Positions 7,018 to 13,917 of a DNA stretch of 20,533 bases are shown here, one piece after another. The stretch is taken from positions 1 through 20,533 of the forward strand of contig JAEDMC010000029.1 in NCBI GenBank assembly GCA_016303225.1, in the 5' to 3' direction. Numbering within the stretch: the first letter of the stretch is position 1; the number at the start of each line of letters is the position of its first letter. This stretch comes from Kiritimatiellia bacterium (GTDB lineage: Bacteria; Verrucomicrobiota; Kiritimatiellia; RFP12; UBA1067). The notes beneath the pieces are model-generated. The model was not told the origin of the DNA. It saw only the letters and a program-made list of their open reading frames with translations, and did no database searches. Both the position numbers and the translations under genes were made by a program.

Positions 7018-7921
7018 CGGCGCGGGGCTTGAACTTGTTGCCCGCCTCAACTTCCTGACACATGGTAAAGACGTCGCTCCAGTTGGCGACGCGATAGTCT
7101 CGGTTCTTGACGAGCATGGACTCAAGGAGCTGGCAAAAGCCTTCCGAAAGCTCAGGATGGTAGGCGCGCGGATCGCGCGCCTGAGTTGCCTCGTCGCAAT
7201 GTGCGCGCATGGTGTTTTCGGTGTCGTAGTCGGGGAAGAGGATGCGCCCTGTCGCCAGGTGATAAATCGTCGCGGCGAGCGAATAGACGTCTGACCGGCA
7301 GTCAAGCTCAAAGTCGCCGTAGACCTGCTCGGGTGAGATGTAGGCGGGCGTGCCGAGCACGTGTTCGGGGACGGCCTGAGGGCCTTCCTTGAACTCGTAG
7401 CGATGGGAGATGCCGAGATCCAGCAGCTTGATGACGCCCTCGGTGTTGATCATGATGTTCTCTGGCTTCAGATCGCAATGAACGAGACCATGGTTGTTCC
7501 AGGCGTAGTCGAGGGCGACGGCGACAGATTCGCAGATCAGCAGGCAGTCGGATTCCCTGACATGCTGTTTGCGCTTCAGGAGCTCGGCGAACGAATAGCC
7601 GTCGACATACTCCATGATGTAGTACCAGTTGCCGTTGCCGTTGTCGAAGTTGTAGGCCTGCACGATGCCCGGATGGTGGATTTCCTCCATCAGGCGCTCT
7701 TCGGAGCGGAACTGCCGGATTTCTGCGCCGTCGGAGGCGAATTCCTTGTTGAGGATCTTCACGGCGACAACGCGCTGGTTGACGATGTCCCAGGCTTTCC
7801 AGACGGTTGACATGCCGCCGTCGCCGATCTTCGAAATGAGCTTGAGGTTCGGAATCTTGAGAATGCGGCTGCGGATCGTCAGCTGTGCGTCGGGAAGGTT
7901 ATCGTAATAGGCGTTGGACAT
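6980..7921 (-). CDS. Hanks-type Ser/Thr protein kinase, soluble
   Basis: A eukaryotic-like protein kinase of 313 residues. It has the glycine loop IGDGGMSTVWKA (32-43), the ATP-anchoring lysine in VAVK (52-55), catalytic loop HCDLKPEN (148-155), a DLG metal motif (168-170) in place of DFG, activation segment end GTPAYISPEQ (190-199) and DVYSLA (211-216). HCD instead of HRD makes it a non-RD kinase, a class usually not switched by activation-loop phosphorylation. No transmembrane segment or PASTA or other sensory domain follows, so it is probably cytosolic with partners in trans. ATG 7921 gives a normal N terminus but lacks a Shine-Dalgarno; a C-rich heptamer tract (sense strand) precedes it. 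It follows the NtrC-like gene on the same strand and may share its transcript. The 3' end overlaps the helicase gene tail to tail by 38 bases. Confidence 0.93.
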   Translation of the reverse strand: MSNAYYDNLPDAQLTIRSRILKIPNLKLISKIGDGGMSTVWKAWDIVNQRVVAVKILNKEFASDGAEIRQFRSEERLMEEIHHPGIVQAYNFDNGNGNWYYIMEYVDGYSFAELLKRKQHVRESDCLLICESVAVALDYAWNNHGLVHCDLKPENIMINTEGVIKLLDLGISHRYEFKEGPQAVPEHVLGTPAYISPEQVYGDFELDCRSDVYSLAATIYHLATGRILFPDYDTENTMRAHCDEATQARDPRAYHPELSEGFCQLLESMLVKNRDYRVANWSDVFTMCQEVEAGNKFKPRAVNGANSSIRLFS

Positions 7922-7929
7922 AAGAAAGG

Positions 7930-7985
7930 GATCAGGGATTAGGGGGTAGGGGTTAGGGGGTAGGTGTTAGGTGTTAGGTGTTAGG
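7930..7985 (-). repeat. Heptamer tract between the NtrC-like and Ser/Thr kinase genes
   Basis: Eight consecutive 7-base units, all ending in AGG on the + strand: GATCAGG, GATTAGG, GGGTAGG (twice), GGTTAGG and TGTTAGG (three times). On the sense strand of the flanking genes it reads as CCTAACA- and CCTACCC-type units. The stop codon TAA of the NtrC-like gene (7983-7981) lies inside the first unit, so the repeat fixes the C terminus of that protein. The tract ends about eight bases before the kinase start and offers no Shine-Dalgarno. Confidence 0.9.
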
Positions 7986-9372
7986 TGAGACCCCAATCCT
8001 TTAACTTGCGATGAATGGTGCGGCGGGAGATGCCGAGTTCGTCGGCGGCCTTCGATTTGTTGCCGCCGCAGCGCTCGAGCGCCGCGAGGATTTGCTCGCG
8101 CTCGCCTGCGGCGAGCGTGGAGTTGGTAGTTGGTAGAGGGTAGTTGGTAATCGGAGAAGCGGCGCTGTCGCCGTCTTCCGCCTTCCGTCTTCCGTCCTGA
8201 CCGTCCGTGACTTCTATCGGCAAGTCCTCGACAGTCAGCTTTGGCCCTGTCGCCAAGACGACCATCTTCTCGATGACGTTGCGGAGCTGGCGGACGTTGC
8301 CCGGCCAGTCGTAGTCCTCGAGCGTCTTGAGGGCGGCCGGTTCGATGCCGGATACGACGCCTCCGTTTGCTGCGGAGAACTCCTTGAGGAAGCGTGAGAC
8401 CAGAAGGGCGATGTCCTCCTTATGGTCCTTGAGGGCGGGCGTGCGGATATCGATGACGTTCAGACGGTAGTAGAGGTCTTCGCGGAACGTCCCCTCGGCG
8501 AGCATCTTTAGGAGATTCTTGTTGGTGGCGGTGACGAGCCGGAAGTCGACGGGAATCGCCTGTGCGCTGCCGAGGCGGACGACGGAGCGCGATTCGATCG
8601 CCCTGAGAAGCTTCACCTGCGTGTCGAGGTCGATTTCGCCGATTTCGTCCAGAAAGAGCGTGCCGCCGTTGGCGGCTTCGAAGCAGCCGGCCTTGCCGTC
8701 CTTAAGTCCGCCCGTGAATGTGCCGGGCACATAGCCGAAGAGCTCCGACTCCAAGAGATCCTTCGACAGGGCCGCGCATTCGACGGCGACGAAGGGGCCC
8801 TTGGCGCGGGGCGAGAGGTTGTGGAGCGCGCGGGCGACGAGTTCCTTGCCGGTGCCGCTCGGGCCTTCGACAAGGACGGTGGCGTTTGTCGGCGCGACCT
8901 TGCGGATGAGGCGGTAGACCTTTTCCATTGCCGGAGACTTGCCGGTGAAAGTTTCGATTTCTCCACTCAGCTGGTTCTTGAGGTCGGAGACTTCCTTTTC
9001 GAGCGCGGCGGTCTTGAGGGCCTTTTGCATCCTGAGCTCGAGCTGGCTTAAGTCGGTGACGGGCTTCTGGAAGAAGTCGTCGACGCCGTCCCGGAGCGCC
9101 TCGATGACGAGGTTGACGTCCGCATGCGCGGTGAGGATGATGACGGCAAGGTTGGGATTCGCGACCTTCGCCTTCTTCGCGAGGTCGAGTCCGCTCTCGC
9201 CGGGCATCTTGAAGTCGGTGATCATCAGCGCGGTGTCCGGGTTTGCCTCGAGCGCTTTCATTGCCTCGGCCGCGTCGGGGGCGGTCTGGCAGTCGTAGGT
9301 CTTCCCGAACCACTTGGCGAGCATGTCGCGCAGGGGCTTTTCGTCGTCAACGATGAGGATCTTATGCTTCAT
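7981..9372 (-). CDS. NtrC-family sigma-54-dependent response regulator
   Basis: The 463-residue protein has an N-terminal receiver (D9, D10, phosphoacceptor D53, T81, K103), an AAA+ domain and a C-terminal Fis-type helix-turn-helix (about 425-460, GNKSKAADELGISRRTIHRK). The AAA+ domain shows Walker A GPSGTGKE (170-177), Walker B LFLDEIGE (239-246), arginine-finger region FREDLYYRLN (296-305) and WPGNVRQLRN (356-365). It should activate RNA polymerase carrying sigma-54 at promoters not identified here. The sigma-54-contacting GAFTGA loop reads GTFTGG (217-222), an unusual form. Residues 392-417, between AAA+ and DNA-binding domains, are built from two heptamer tracts. ATG 9372 overlaps the kinase stop by four bases (ATGA), so the two are surely a coupled two-component pair. 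Confidence 0.94.
   Translation of the reverse strand: MKHKILIVDDEKPLRDMLAKWFGKTYDCQTAPDAAEAMKALEANPDTALMITDFKMPGESGLDLAKKAKVANPNLAVIILTAHADVNLVIEALRDGVDDFFQKPVTDLSQLELRMQKALKTAALEKEVSDLKNQLSGEIETFTGKSPAMEKVYRLIRKVAPTNATVLVEGPSGTGKELVARALHNLSPRAKGPFVAVECAALSKDLLESELFGYVPGTFTGGLKDGKAGCFEAANGGTLFLDEIGEIDLDTQVKLLRAIESRSVVRLGSAQAIPVDFRLVTATNKNLLKMLAEGTFREDLYYRLNVIDIRTPALKDHKEDIALLVSRFLKEFSAANGGVVSGIEPAALKTLEDYDWPGNVRQLRNVIEKMVVLATGPKLTVEDLPIEVTDGQDGRRKAEDGDSAASPITNYPLPTTNSTLAAGEREQILAALERCGGNKSKAADELGISRRTIHRKLKDWGLT
8123..8150 (-). repeat. Heptamer tract inside the NtrC-like linker (TTGGTAG type)
   Basis: Four 7-base units on the + strand: TTGGTAG twice, AGGGTAG and TTGGTAA. Read in the gene's sense they give CTACCAA-type units encoding Asn, Tyr, Pro, Leu and Thr around residues 408-417 (TNYPLPTTN). 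The unit is the same as the one between the NtrB-like gene and paaK 2.3 kb away. The sense orientation contains no stop codon in any frame, whereas the opposite one would. Confidence 0.9.
8171..8198 (-). repeat. Second heptamer tract inside the NtrC-like linker (ACGGAAG type)
   Basis: Four 7-base units on the + strand: CCGTCTT twice, CCGCCTT and CCGTCCT. In sense they read as AAGACGG-type units and encode the charged stretch DGRRKAED around residues 392-401. It lies 20 bases from the TTGGTAG-type tract, so two different heptamer families have entered the same interdomain linker. Confidence 0.88.
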
Positions 9373-10424
9373 TTGAGGGCGCGGATTCGGCGTTCGAGAC
9401 GCGGGAGGGTGACGGTAAAGGCGGTTCCGTTGCCGGGCGCGGATTCGGCGGAAATCGAACCGCCGTGTTCGGTGACGATGCGCTTGGAGATCATCAGGCC
9501 GAGGCCAGTGCCTTTTTCCTTCGTCGTCCGGTAGGGCTCGAAGAGATGGGCAAGCTGTTCGGCGGACATGCCGAGGCCCGTATCGCGGAATGTGACGGAG
9601 ACGTCCTGATCGTCCGCGTCAAGGGCGATTGCGACCGTGCCGCCGTCCTTCATCGCCTCCAGGGCGTTCTTGAGAAGGTTAAAGAAGACCTGCTCCATCT
9701 GCTCGGCGTCGAGGGCGACGTTCGGGAGCGCGGCGGGAATGTCCAGCGCAATGGCAATGCGGCGTTCCTCGAACTGCGGTTTCAGCGTCGCGAGGCAGCT
9801 CTTGAGCGGTTCGGCCAGCGAACCGGGCAACAGGTTCGGCCGGCGGGGACGGAGGGCGTTCAGGAAGTCGCGGGTGATGTCGTTCAGGCGTTTGAGCTGG
9901 ACGATGGCCGTGTCAATCGATTCCGTGTCCGTCGGATCGCGCTTGACAAGCTGAAGGGCGAGGGCGATAGCGTTGAGCGGATTGCCGATTTCGTGCGCGA
10001 CGCCGGCGGCGAGGTCGCTGATGGCCTTGGTCGCGCCTGCACGGAGCTCCTCTTCGGAACGGGCCTTCTCGGCCGTGACGTCGCGCAGGTAGACGACGGT
10101 TTCGCCGGCGTCGGGGATGGTCTGGATTTCAAGCGTGCGGGCGTCGGGATAGGTGACGGCGATTTCGCGTCGAGAGGCTTTGCCGAGCGGCAGCCCGAGG
10201 TCGGGAAGGACATCCGCCGGCTCCGCGCCGAGCAATGTCTTTGCCGCGGGATTGGACTGCAGGACCTCGCCGTTCGCGGCGAGACGGACGACGCCGTCTT
10301 TCAGGATCTCTATGAGTTTTTCGGAGCGTGCGAGTTCATCGGCGACGAGCTCGTATTGCTCTCGCAGCTTTTCGGCGTCCAGCCGACCGATGTGCTTGCG
10401 CACGCCTTTAAAGAAATCCTTCAT
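9369..10424 (-). CDS. NtrB-like soluble sensor histidine kinase
   Basis: A 351-residue cytoplasmic histidine kinase. A short coiled N terminus (about 15-45) leads into a PAS-like domain (about 38-115), HisKA with the phosphoacceptor in VAHEIGNPLN (H144), and an HATPase domain. The latter has an N box FFNLLKNALEAM (247-258), G1 DTGLGMS (281-287) and G2 KGTGLGLMISKRIV (304-317). No transmembrane segment is present, so the input is probably internal, via the PAS domain or a partner. The stop overlaps the regulator's ATG as ATGA. ATG 10424 stands immediately after two TTGGTAG heptamers with no classical Shine-Dalgarno. It lies 14 bases behind the PaaK-like gene, implying co-transcription. The signal sensed is unknown. 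Confidence 0.94.
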   Translation of the reverse strand: MKDFFKGVRKHIGRLDAEKLREQYELVADELARSEKLIEILKDGVVRLAANGEVLQSNPAAKTLLGAEPADVLPDLGLPLGKASRREIAVTYPDARTLEIQTIPDAGETVVYLRDVTAEKARSEEELRAGATKAISDLAAGVAHEIGNPLNAIALALQLVKRDPTDTESIDTAIVQLKRLNDITRDFLNALRPRRPNLLPGSLAEPLKSCLATLKPQFEERRIAIALDIPAALPNVALDAEQMEQVFFNLLKNALEAMKDGGTVAIALDADDQDVSVTFRDTGLGMSAEQLAHLFEPYRTTKEKGTGLGLMISKRIVTEHGGSISAESAPGNGTAFTVTLPRLERRIRALK

Positions 10425-10438
10425 CTACCAACTACCAA
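10425..10438 (-). repeat. Heptamer pair forming the whole paaK/NtrB-like spacer
   Basis: In sense the junction reads stop TAG, TTGGTAG, TTGGTAG, then ATG: the 14-base intergenic spacer consists of exactly two identical heptamers. The stop codon of the upstream gene matches the last three bases of the unit (GAGATAG precedes), as if the repeat had supplied it. Confidence 0.85.
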
Positions 10439-11749
10439 CTATCTCCGATTGTCAATCACGCGCTTGATCTTGCCTTCGGAGCGGGGAAGGGACCCGGGTT
10501 CGACGAGGGTGATCTTCGGGGAGAGTCCGGTGATCTGCTTGACGGCGGCGAAGATCTTCTTGCGGAGGGCTTCGAGCGCGCTGATGCCGTCCGAGAACGA
10601 CTCGGCCTTGAGCTCGACCTTGATTTCGAAGAGATCGAGGGTCTCGGTCGGAGTGAGAACGATTTGGTAATGGGGCTCAACTTCGGGCACTGAGAGAAGG
10701 GCGGTTTCGATCTGGCTCGGGAAGAGGTTGACGCCGTGGACAATCAGCATGTCGTCGGAGCGGGCTTTGATGCGGTCCATCACGCGGATGGTGCGACCGC
10801 ACTTGCAGCGCTCGGCGTGGAGGCGCGAGAGGTCGCGGGTGCGGTAGCGGATCATGGGCGTGCCGAAGCGGTCGAGCGTCGTAAGGACGAGCTCGCCCTC
10901 TTCGCCGTCCGGCAGGGGGTCGAGCGTTTCGGGGTCGACGATCTCGGGATAGTAATGGTCCTCGAAGACGTGGAGGCCGGGCGTTTCGGATTCGCAGTAC
11001 GGACACGACGCGGCGACACCGGGTCCGGAGATCTCGGTGAGGCCGTAGATGTCATGCGGTATGATGCCGGAAAGCTCGGCGATCTTGCGGCGCATCTCGT
11101 CCGTCCACGGTTCGGCGCCGAAGATGCCGTGCCGGAGCTTCGTGTCGCGGCGGAAGTCGATGTCGGCCTTCTTGGCGACTTCAATGACGTGGAGGAAGTA
11201 GCTCGGGGTGCAGGCGATGGCGGTCGAGCCGAGATCGCGCATCAGCATGAGCTGCTTCTCGGTGTTGCCGGCGGAGGTTGGCAACACCGCGCAGCCGAGG
11301 TGCTCGCCGCCGTAGTGGAGGCCGAGGCCGCCGGTGAAGAGTCCGTAGCCGTAGGAGACCTGGAGGACGTCCTCGTCTCCGAGCCCGTACATCGCGAGCG
11401 AGCGCGCGGCCGCGTCCGTCCAGACCTCGATGTCACCCTTCGTGTTGGGGATGCAGATGGGCTTGCCGGTCGTGCCGGACGAGCAGTGGAAGCGGACGAT
11501 CTCCTTGAGCGGAGCGGCGGTCAGGCCGGTCGGATACTGGTCGCGGAGGTCCGTCTTTTTCATGAACGGGAACCTCGCGAGATCCTTGAGCGTGACGAGA
11601 TCGCGGGGCTTGACGCCTTTTTCGTCGCAGCGTGTCCGGAACAGGGCGACGCGGTCATATTCGTAGGCGACGATGGTCTGGAGCTTCTTCAGTTGAAGGG
11701 CCCGCAGCTCGTCGACGGGCATGAAATCGGGTTGTGACAGAACGTTCAT
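10439..11749 (-). CDS. paaK: PaaK-like aryl-acetate/phenylacetate-CoA ligase
   Basis: An ANL-superfamily adenylate-forming enzyme of 436 residues, the usual PaaK size. PaaK enzymes activate phenylacetate or related aryl acids to CoA thioesters through an acyl-AMP. Visible motifs are the phosphate loop SSGTTGKP (90-97), YGLTE (235-239), the hinge-side RYRTRD (301-306) and the C-terminal lysine in SEGKIKR (K427). Cysteines at CPYC (249-252) and CKC (315-317) could form a metal site. No other phenylacetate pathway gene is present; in anaerobes such ligases often act on amino-acid-derived aryl acids, so the exact substrate is open. ATG 11749 is four bases after the upstream lipoprotein gene and has no clear Shine-Dalgarno. 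Confidence 0.88.
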   Translation of the reverse strand: MNVLSQPDFMPVDELRALQLKKLQTIVAYEYDRVALFRTRCDEKGVKPRDLVTLKDLARFPFMKKTDLRDQYPTGLTAAPLKEIVRFHCSSGTTGKPICIPNTKGDIEVWTDAAARSLAMYGLGDEDVLQVSYGYGLFTGGLGLHYGGEHLGCAVLPTSAGNTEKQLMLMRDLGSTAIACTPSYFLHVIEVAKKADIDFRRDTKLRHGIFGAEPWTDEMRRKIAELSGIIPHDIYGLTEISGPGVAASCPYCESETPGLHVFEDHYYPEIVDPETLDPLPDGEEGELVLTTLDRFGTPMIRYRTRDLSRLHAERCKCGRTIRVMDRIKARSDDMLIVHGVNLFPSQIETALLSVPEVEPHYQIVLTPTETLDLFEIKVELKAESFSDGISALEALRKKIFAAVKQITGLSPKITLVEPGSLPRSEGKIKRVIDNRR

Positions 11750-11753
11750 TTGC

Positions 11754-12101
11754 TTAATGGATCAGCTCGGCGCTGGTGTGAAAGGTATGGCGGCTGAAGA
11801 GGATCAGCATGTTCTCCTTCGTCTTGTAGCTGGAGACGTTCGCAACCGAACGGCAGTTGTTCTGGCGCATGACGTCATCCAGCATCATCAGGTTGACGTC
11901 GAGGAGCAGGGAGTCGCGGAACCAGAGGCATGTGTTTCGGTTTGGCTTTTCGGGGTTGCCCGAGGCGATGGCCCAAAGGCCAAGAAAACGCCAGGATGAA
12001 TTGGAGACCTCGATAACGTCGCGCCCACCCTCGCGGCAAACGCGTGTATTGCAGCAACCGGCCAAGGCGGAAGCAAGGATGATGAAAATGGTCTTTTTCA
12101 T
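11754..12101 (-). CDS. Small putative lipoprotein, second of a pair
   Basis: A 115-residue protein with a lipoprotein signal MKKTIFIILASALAGC. The lipobox is LAGC with C16, followed by a second Cys. The mature part contains WRFLGLWAIASGNPEKPN, then a helical stretch with DVNLMMLDDVMRQNN, and ends VSSYKTKENMLILFSRHTFHTSAELIH. I recognise no named family. It resembles the upstream neighbour in layout (Trp-aromatic start, Ile-rich core, a closing strand pair), so the two may be diverged paralogues. Its ATG overlaps the upstream gene's TGA (ATGA), and paaK follows after four bases, so it belongs to the same transcript. Probable location is the outer or inner membrane, facing the periplasm. Confidence 0.75.
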   Translation of the reverse strand: MKKTIFIILASALAGCCNTRVCREGGRDVIEVSNSSWRFLGLWAIASGNPEKPNRNTCLWFRDSLLLDVNLMMLDDVMRQNNCRSVANVSSYKTKENMLILFSRHTFHTSAELIH

Positions 12102-12439
12102 TGCAAGGTACCTGAAAGCTGGATTTCGTGATAGCAGAAGAGATAGGGAATCGGGATAGAAATGATGAGGGGAATCTCGAACAGCACGTTTTCGTAATTG
12201 TGAGAGACGATGCCGGAGACCGTCTTCCCGCGTTTTGCGGCGGCTGCGGCCATCTCCTTCTGCACACGGTCCTGCGAAATGTCTTGGGTGAAGACCGGGA
12301 TGCAGTTGAAGAGCTTCCAGCAGCAGTCAGACCCGTAGATGTACTCGACGCCGGAGACTTCTGACCGAGCAATCTCCGTCGAAAGGCATCCGGTGAGACA
12401 CAATGTCGCACAAATGGCAAGAAAGCAAAAAGACTTCAT
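12098..12439 (-). CDS. Small putative lipoprotein, first of a pair
   Basis: A 113-residue product with lipoprotein signal MKSFCFLAICATLCLTGC (lipobox LTGC, C18). The mature part has YIYGSDCCWKLFNCIPVF, a helix with Lys/Ala repeats (VQKEMAAAAAKRGKTV) and a hydrophobic ending FEIPLIISIPIPYLFCYHE. Function is unknown. ATG 12439 has an excellent Shine-Dalgarno (TAGGAGGT on the minus strand, nine bases away) and a TATAAT box 24 bases upstream, so this is the first gene of the minus-strand block. It overlaps the next lipoprotein gene by four bases. Three extra cysteines in the mature part (CCW and NC) could form disulfides. Confidence 0.78.
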   Translation of the reverse strand: MKSFCFLAICATLCLTGCLSTEIARSEVSGVEYIYGSDCCWKLFNCIPVFTQDISQDRVQKEMAAAAAKRGKTVSGIVSHNYENVLFEIPLIISIPIPYLFCYHEIQLSGTLQ

Positions 12440-12462
12440 GTGCTGAAAAACCTCCTACGCGT

Positions 12463-12491
12463 ATTATAGAAAATTTCGCGCGCACGCGCAA
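12463..12491 (-). promoter_or_regulatory. Probable promoter of the lipoprotein-paaK-NtrBC block
   Basis: On the minus strand TATAAT (12468-12463) lies just before the Shine-Dalgarno of the first lipoprotein gene. Seventeen bases upstream is TTGCGC (12491-12486), a weak -35 with three of six consensus bases. Transcription would start about 12456, giving a very short leader. The weak -35 overlaps the candidate operator at 12490. Confidence 0.55.
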
Positions 12492-12508
12492 GTCGGCGGA
12501 AGTCGGCG
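12490..12508. promoter_or_regulatory. Candidate tandem operator between divergent promoters
   Basis: AAGTCGGCG occurs at 12490-12498 and at 12500-12508, a 10-base period of about one helical turn, so both copies face the same side of the DNA. The pair fills the gap between the minus-strand -35 (12486-12491) and the plus-strand -35 (12511-12516). That is the right place for a regulator acting on both transcripts. No regulator gene is next to it except the NtrC-like one, whose site is unknown. Confidence 0.45.
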
Positions 12509-12510
12509 CA

Positions 12511-12539
12511 TTGACTATTCCCCGTTTTTGCGATATAAT
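12511..12539 (+). promoter_or_regulatory. Strong sigma-70-type promoter of the permease-galK operon
   Basis: TTGACT (12511-12516) and a perfect TATAAT (12534-12539) are 17 bases apart. Transcription would begin near 12546, leaving a leader of about 28 bases with AGGAG at 12561-12565 before ATG 12574. Confidence 0.88.
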
Positions 12540-12573
12540 TCCAACAATAAACCACTCAAAAGGAGTTGTCCAG

Positions 12574-13872
12574 ATGGAAACACAGAACAAGCAGGGCGGA
12601 AACGTTGCGGCCATCATCACGATGTTCGCGTTGTTTTTCATGATAGCTTTCGTGACGAATTTCGCGAGCCCGATGGGCGTTATTGCGAAGAATCAGTTCA
12701 ATGCGTCCAACGCGCTCAGCCAGCTCGGCAACTTTGCGAACTTTTTCGCCTATCTCTTCATGGGCATTCCAGGCGGGCTCATCCTGAAGCGCAAGGGCTA
12801 CAAGTTCACGGCGCTCACGGCGGTTGCGGTCGGTTTCACGGGGCTTGCGGTCCAGTTGCTTTCGGGGTTCGTCAGCTCCTTCGCCGTCTACGTGATCGGC
12901 GCGTTCATCGCGGGCTTTTCGATGTGCATGCTGAACCTCGTCACCAATCCGCTTCTCAACACGCTCGGCGGCGGCGGTAACAAGGGCAACCAGCTCGTGC
13001 AGTTCGGCTGCTCGCTCAACTCGGTTGGAGCAACGCTCTCGCCGATGGTCCTCGGCCTGCTGATTGGCGAAATCACGAAGGACACGTCGTTCGGCGACGC
13101 GCGTCCGGCGCTCATGATCGCGATGGGCATCTTTGCGGTCGCGTTCCTGATCGTCGCGTGCTCGCGCATCCCCGAGCCGCACATGGAGACGGCAGAGGAG
13201 AAGGCGGCGCGCCTTTCGGGTCAGACGTCCGTCCTCAAGGACGTCGTCGCGACGCTCAAGTACCGTCACTTCACGCTCGGCGCGCTCGCGATCTTCTTCT
13301 ACATTGTCATTGAAGTCGGTGTTCCGTCGATGGGCATGCTGTATATGACCGATTGCACGAAGGATCCTCTGACGGGTGCGATCATCTCGAAGGGCCCGGG
13401 TTATGTCGGCGGCGCGATTGCCGGGTCGGTTTGCGCCGCCTACTGGTTCCTCATGATGTGCGGTCGTCTCCTGGGCGGCGTGGTGGGCGGCAAGTTCTCG
13501 TCTCGCGCGCAGGTCTCGTTCCTCGCCCTCGTGGGCATTGCGCTGTTGGCGGCGGCGATGTTCGTGCCCGTTCAAATGGTCACGGTCTTCGGCAAGGAGT
13601 TCCCCCTGTCGATGGCGTTCATGGCTGCTGTCGGCCTCTGCACGTCGGTGATGTGGGGCGGTATCTTCAACATGGCCGCAGAGGGGCTTGGCAAATATGT
13701 GCCGATGGGTTCGGGCATCTTCATGGCGATGGTGTTCGGCGGCGTGCTCATTCCGGTGCAGGGCTTCATCGCTGACAAGATCGGAATCTTGAACAGCTAT
13801 TGGTTCTCGATTGCGCTCTTGGCGTATGTGCTCTTTTATGCGCTGGTCGGTTCCAGGGTGAAGAAGAATTAA
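12574..13872 (+). CDS. Sugar MFS transporter (FucP/GluP-like), probably galactose
   Basis: A 432-residue membrane protein with about 12 hydrophobic segments, from IITMFALFFMIAFVTNFASP (14-33) to the C-terminal YWFSIALLAYVLFYALVG. The region LNLVTNPLLNTLGG... followed by QFGCSLNSVGATLSP resembles the conserved Asn/Gly-rich helices of the FHS family (fucose, galactose, glucose:H+ symporters). A galactokinase gene follows at once, which favours galactose or a similar hexose. ATG 12574 was chosen for AGGAG eight bases upstream; the open frame extends back to 12403, but that part contains the promoter. An Ala/Glu-rich loop (AEEKAARLSGQT) links the two six-helix halves. Substrate is inferred from context only. 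Confidence 0.87.
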   Translation: METQNKQGGNVAAIITMFALFFMIAFVTNFASPMGVIAKNQFNASNALSQLGNFANFFAYLFMGIPGGLILKRKGYKFTALTAVAVGFTGLAVQLLSGFVSSFAVYVIGAFIAGFSMCMLNLVTNPLLNTLGGGGNKGNQLVQFGCSLNSVGATLSPMVLGLLIGEITKDTSFGDARPALMIAMGIFAVAFLIVACSRIPEPHMETAEEKAARLSGQTSVLKDVVATLKYRHFTLGALAIFFYIVIEVGVPSMGMLYMTDCTKDPLTGAIISKGPGYVGGAIAGSVCAAYWFLMMCGRLLGGVVGGKFSSRAQVSFLALVGIALLAAAMFVPVQMVTVFGKEFPLSMAFMAAVGLCTSVMWGGIFNMAAEGLGKYVPMGSGIFMAMVFGGVLIPVQGFIADKIGILNSYWFSIALLAYVLFYALVGSRVKKN

Positions 13873-13917
13873 GAGTTGGGAATTGGTCGGCAGAGACCCG
13901 ATAGAGGAGGTGCTGAA

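Noticed and set aside
7930..7985. GGGTTAGG-like tract considered as telomere-like or G-quadruplex element
   Set aside because: G-runs exist, but the period is seven with varied units and the same periodicity occurs in tracts with few G residues; quadruplex formation is not the common feature.
9465..10670. Plus-strand ORF of 401 codons opposite the NtrB-like gene
   Set aside because: Shadow frame of the kinase; no start signal and no domain.
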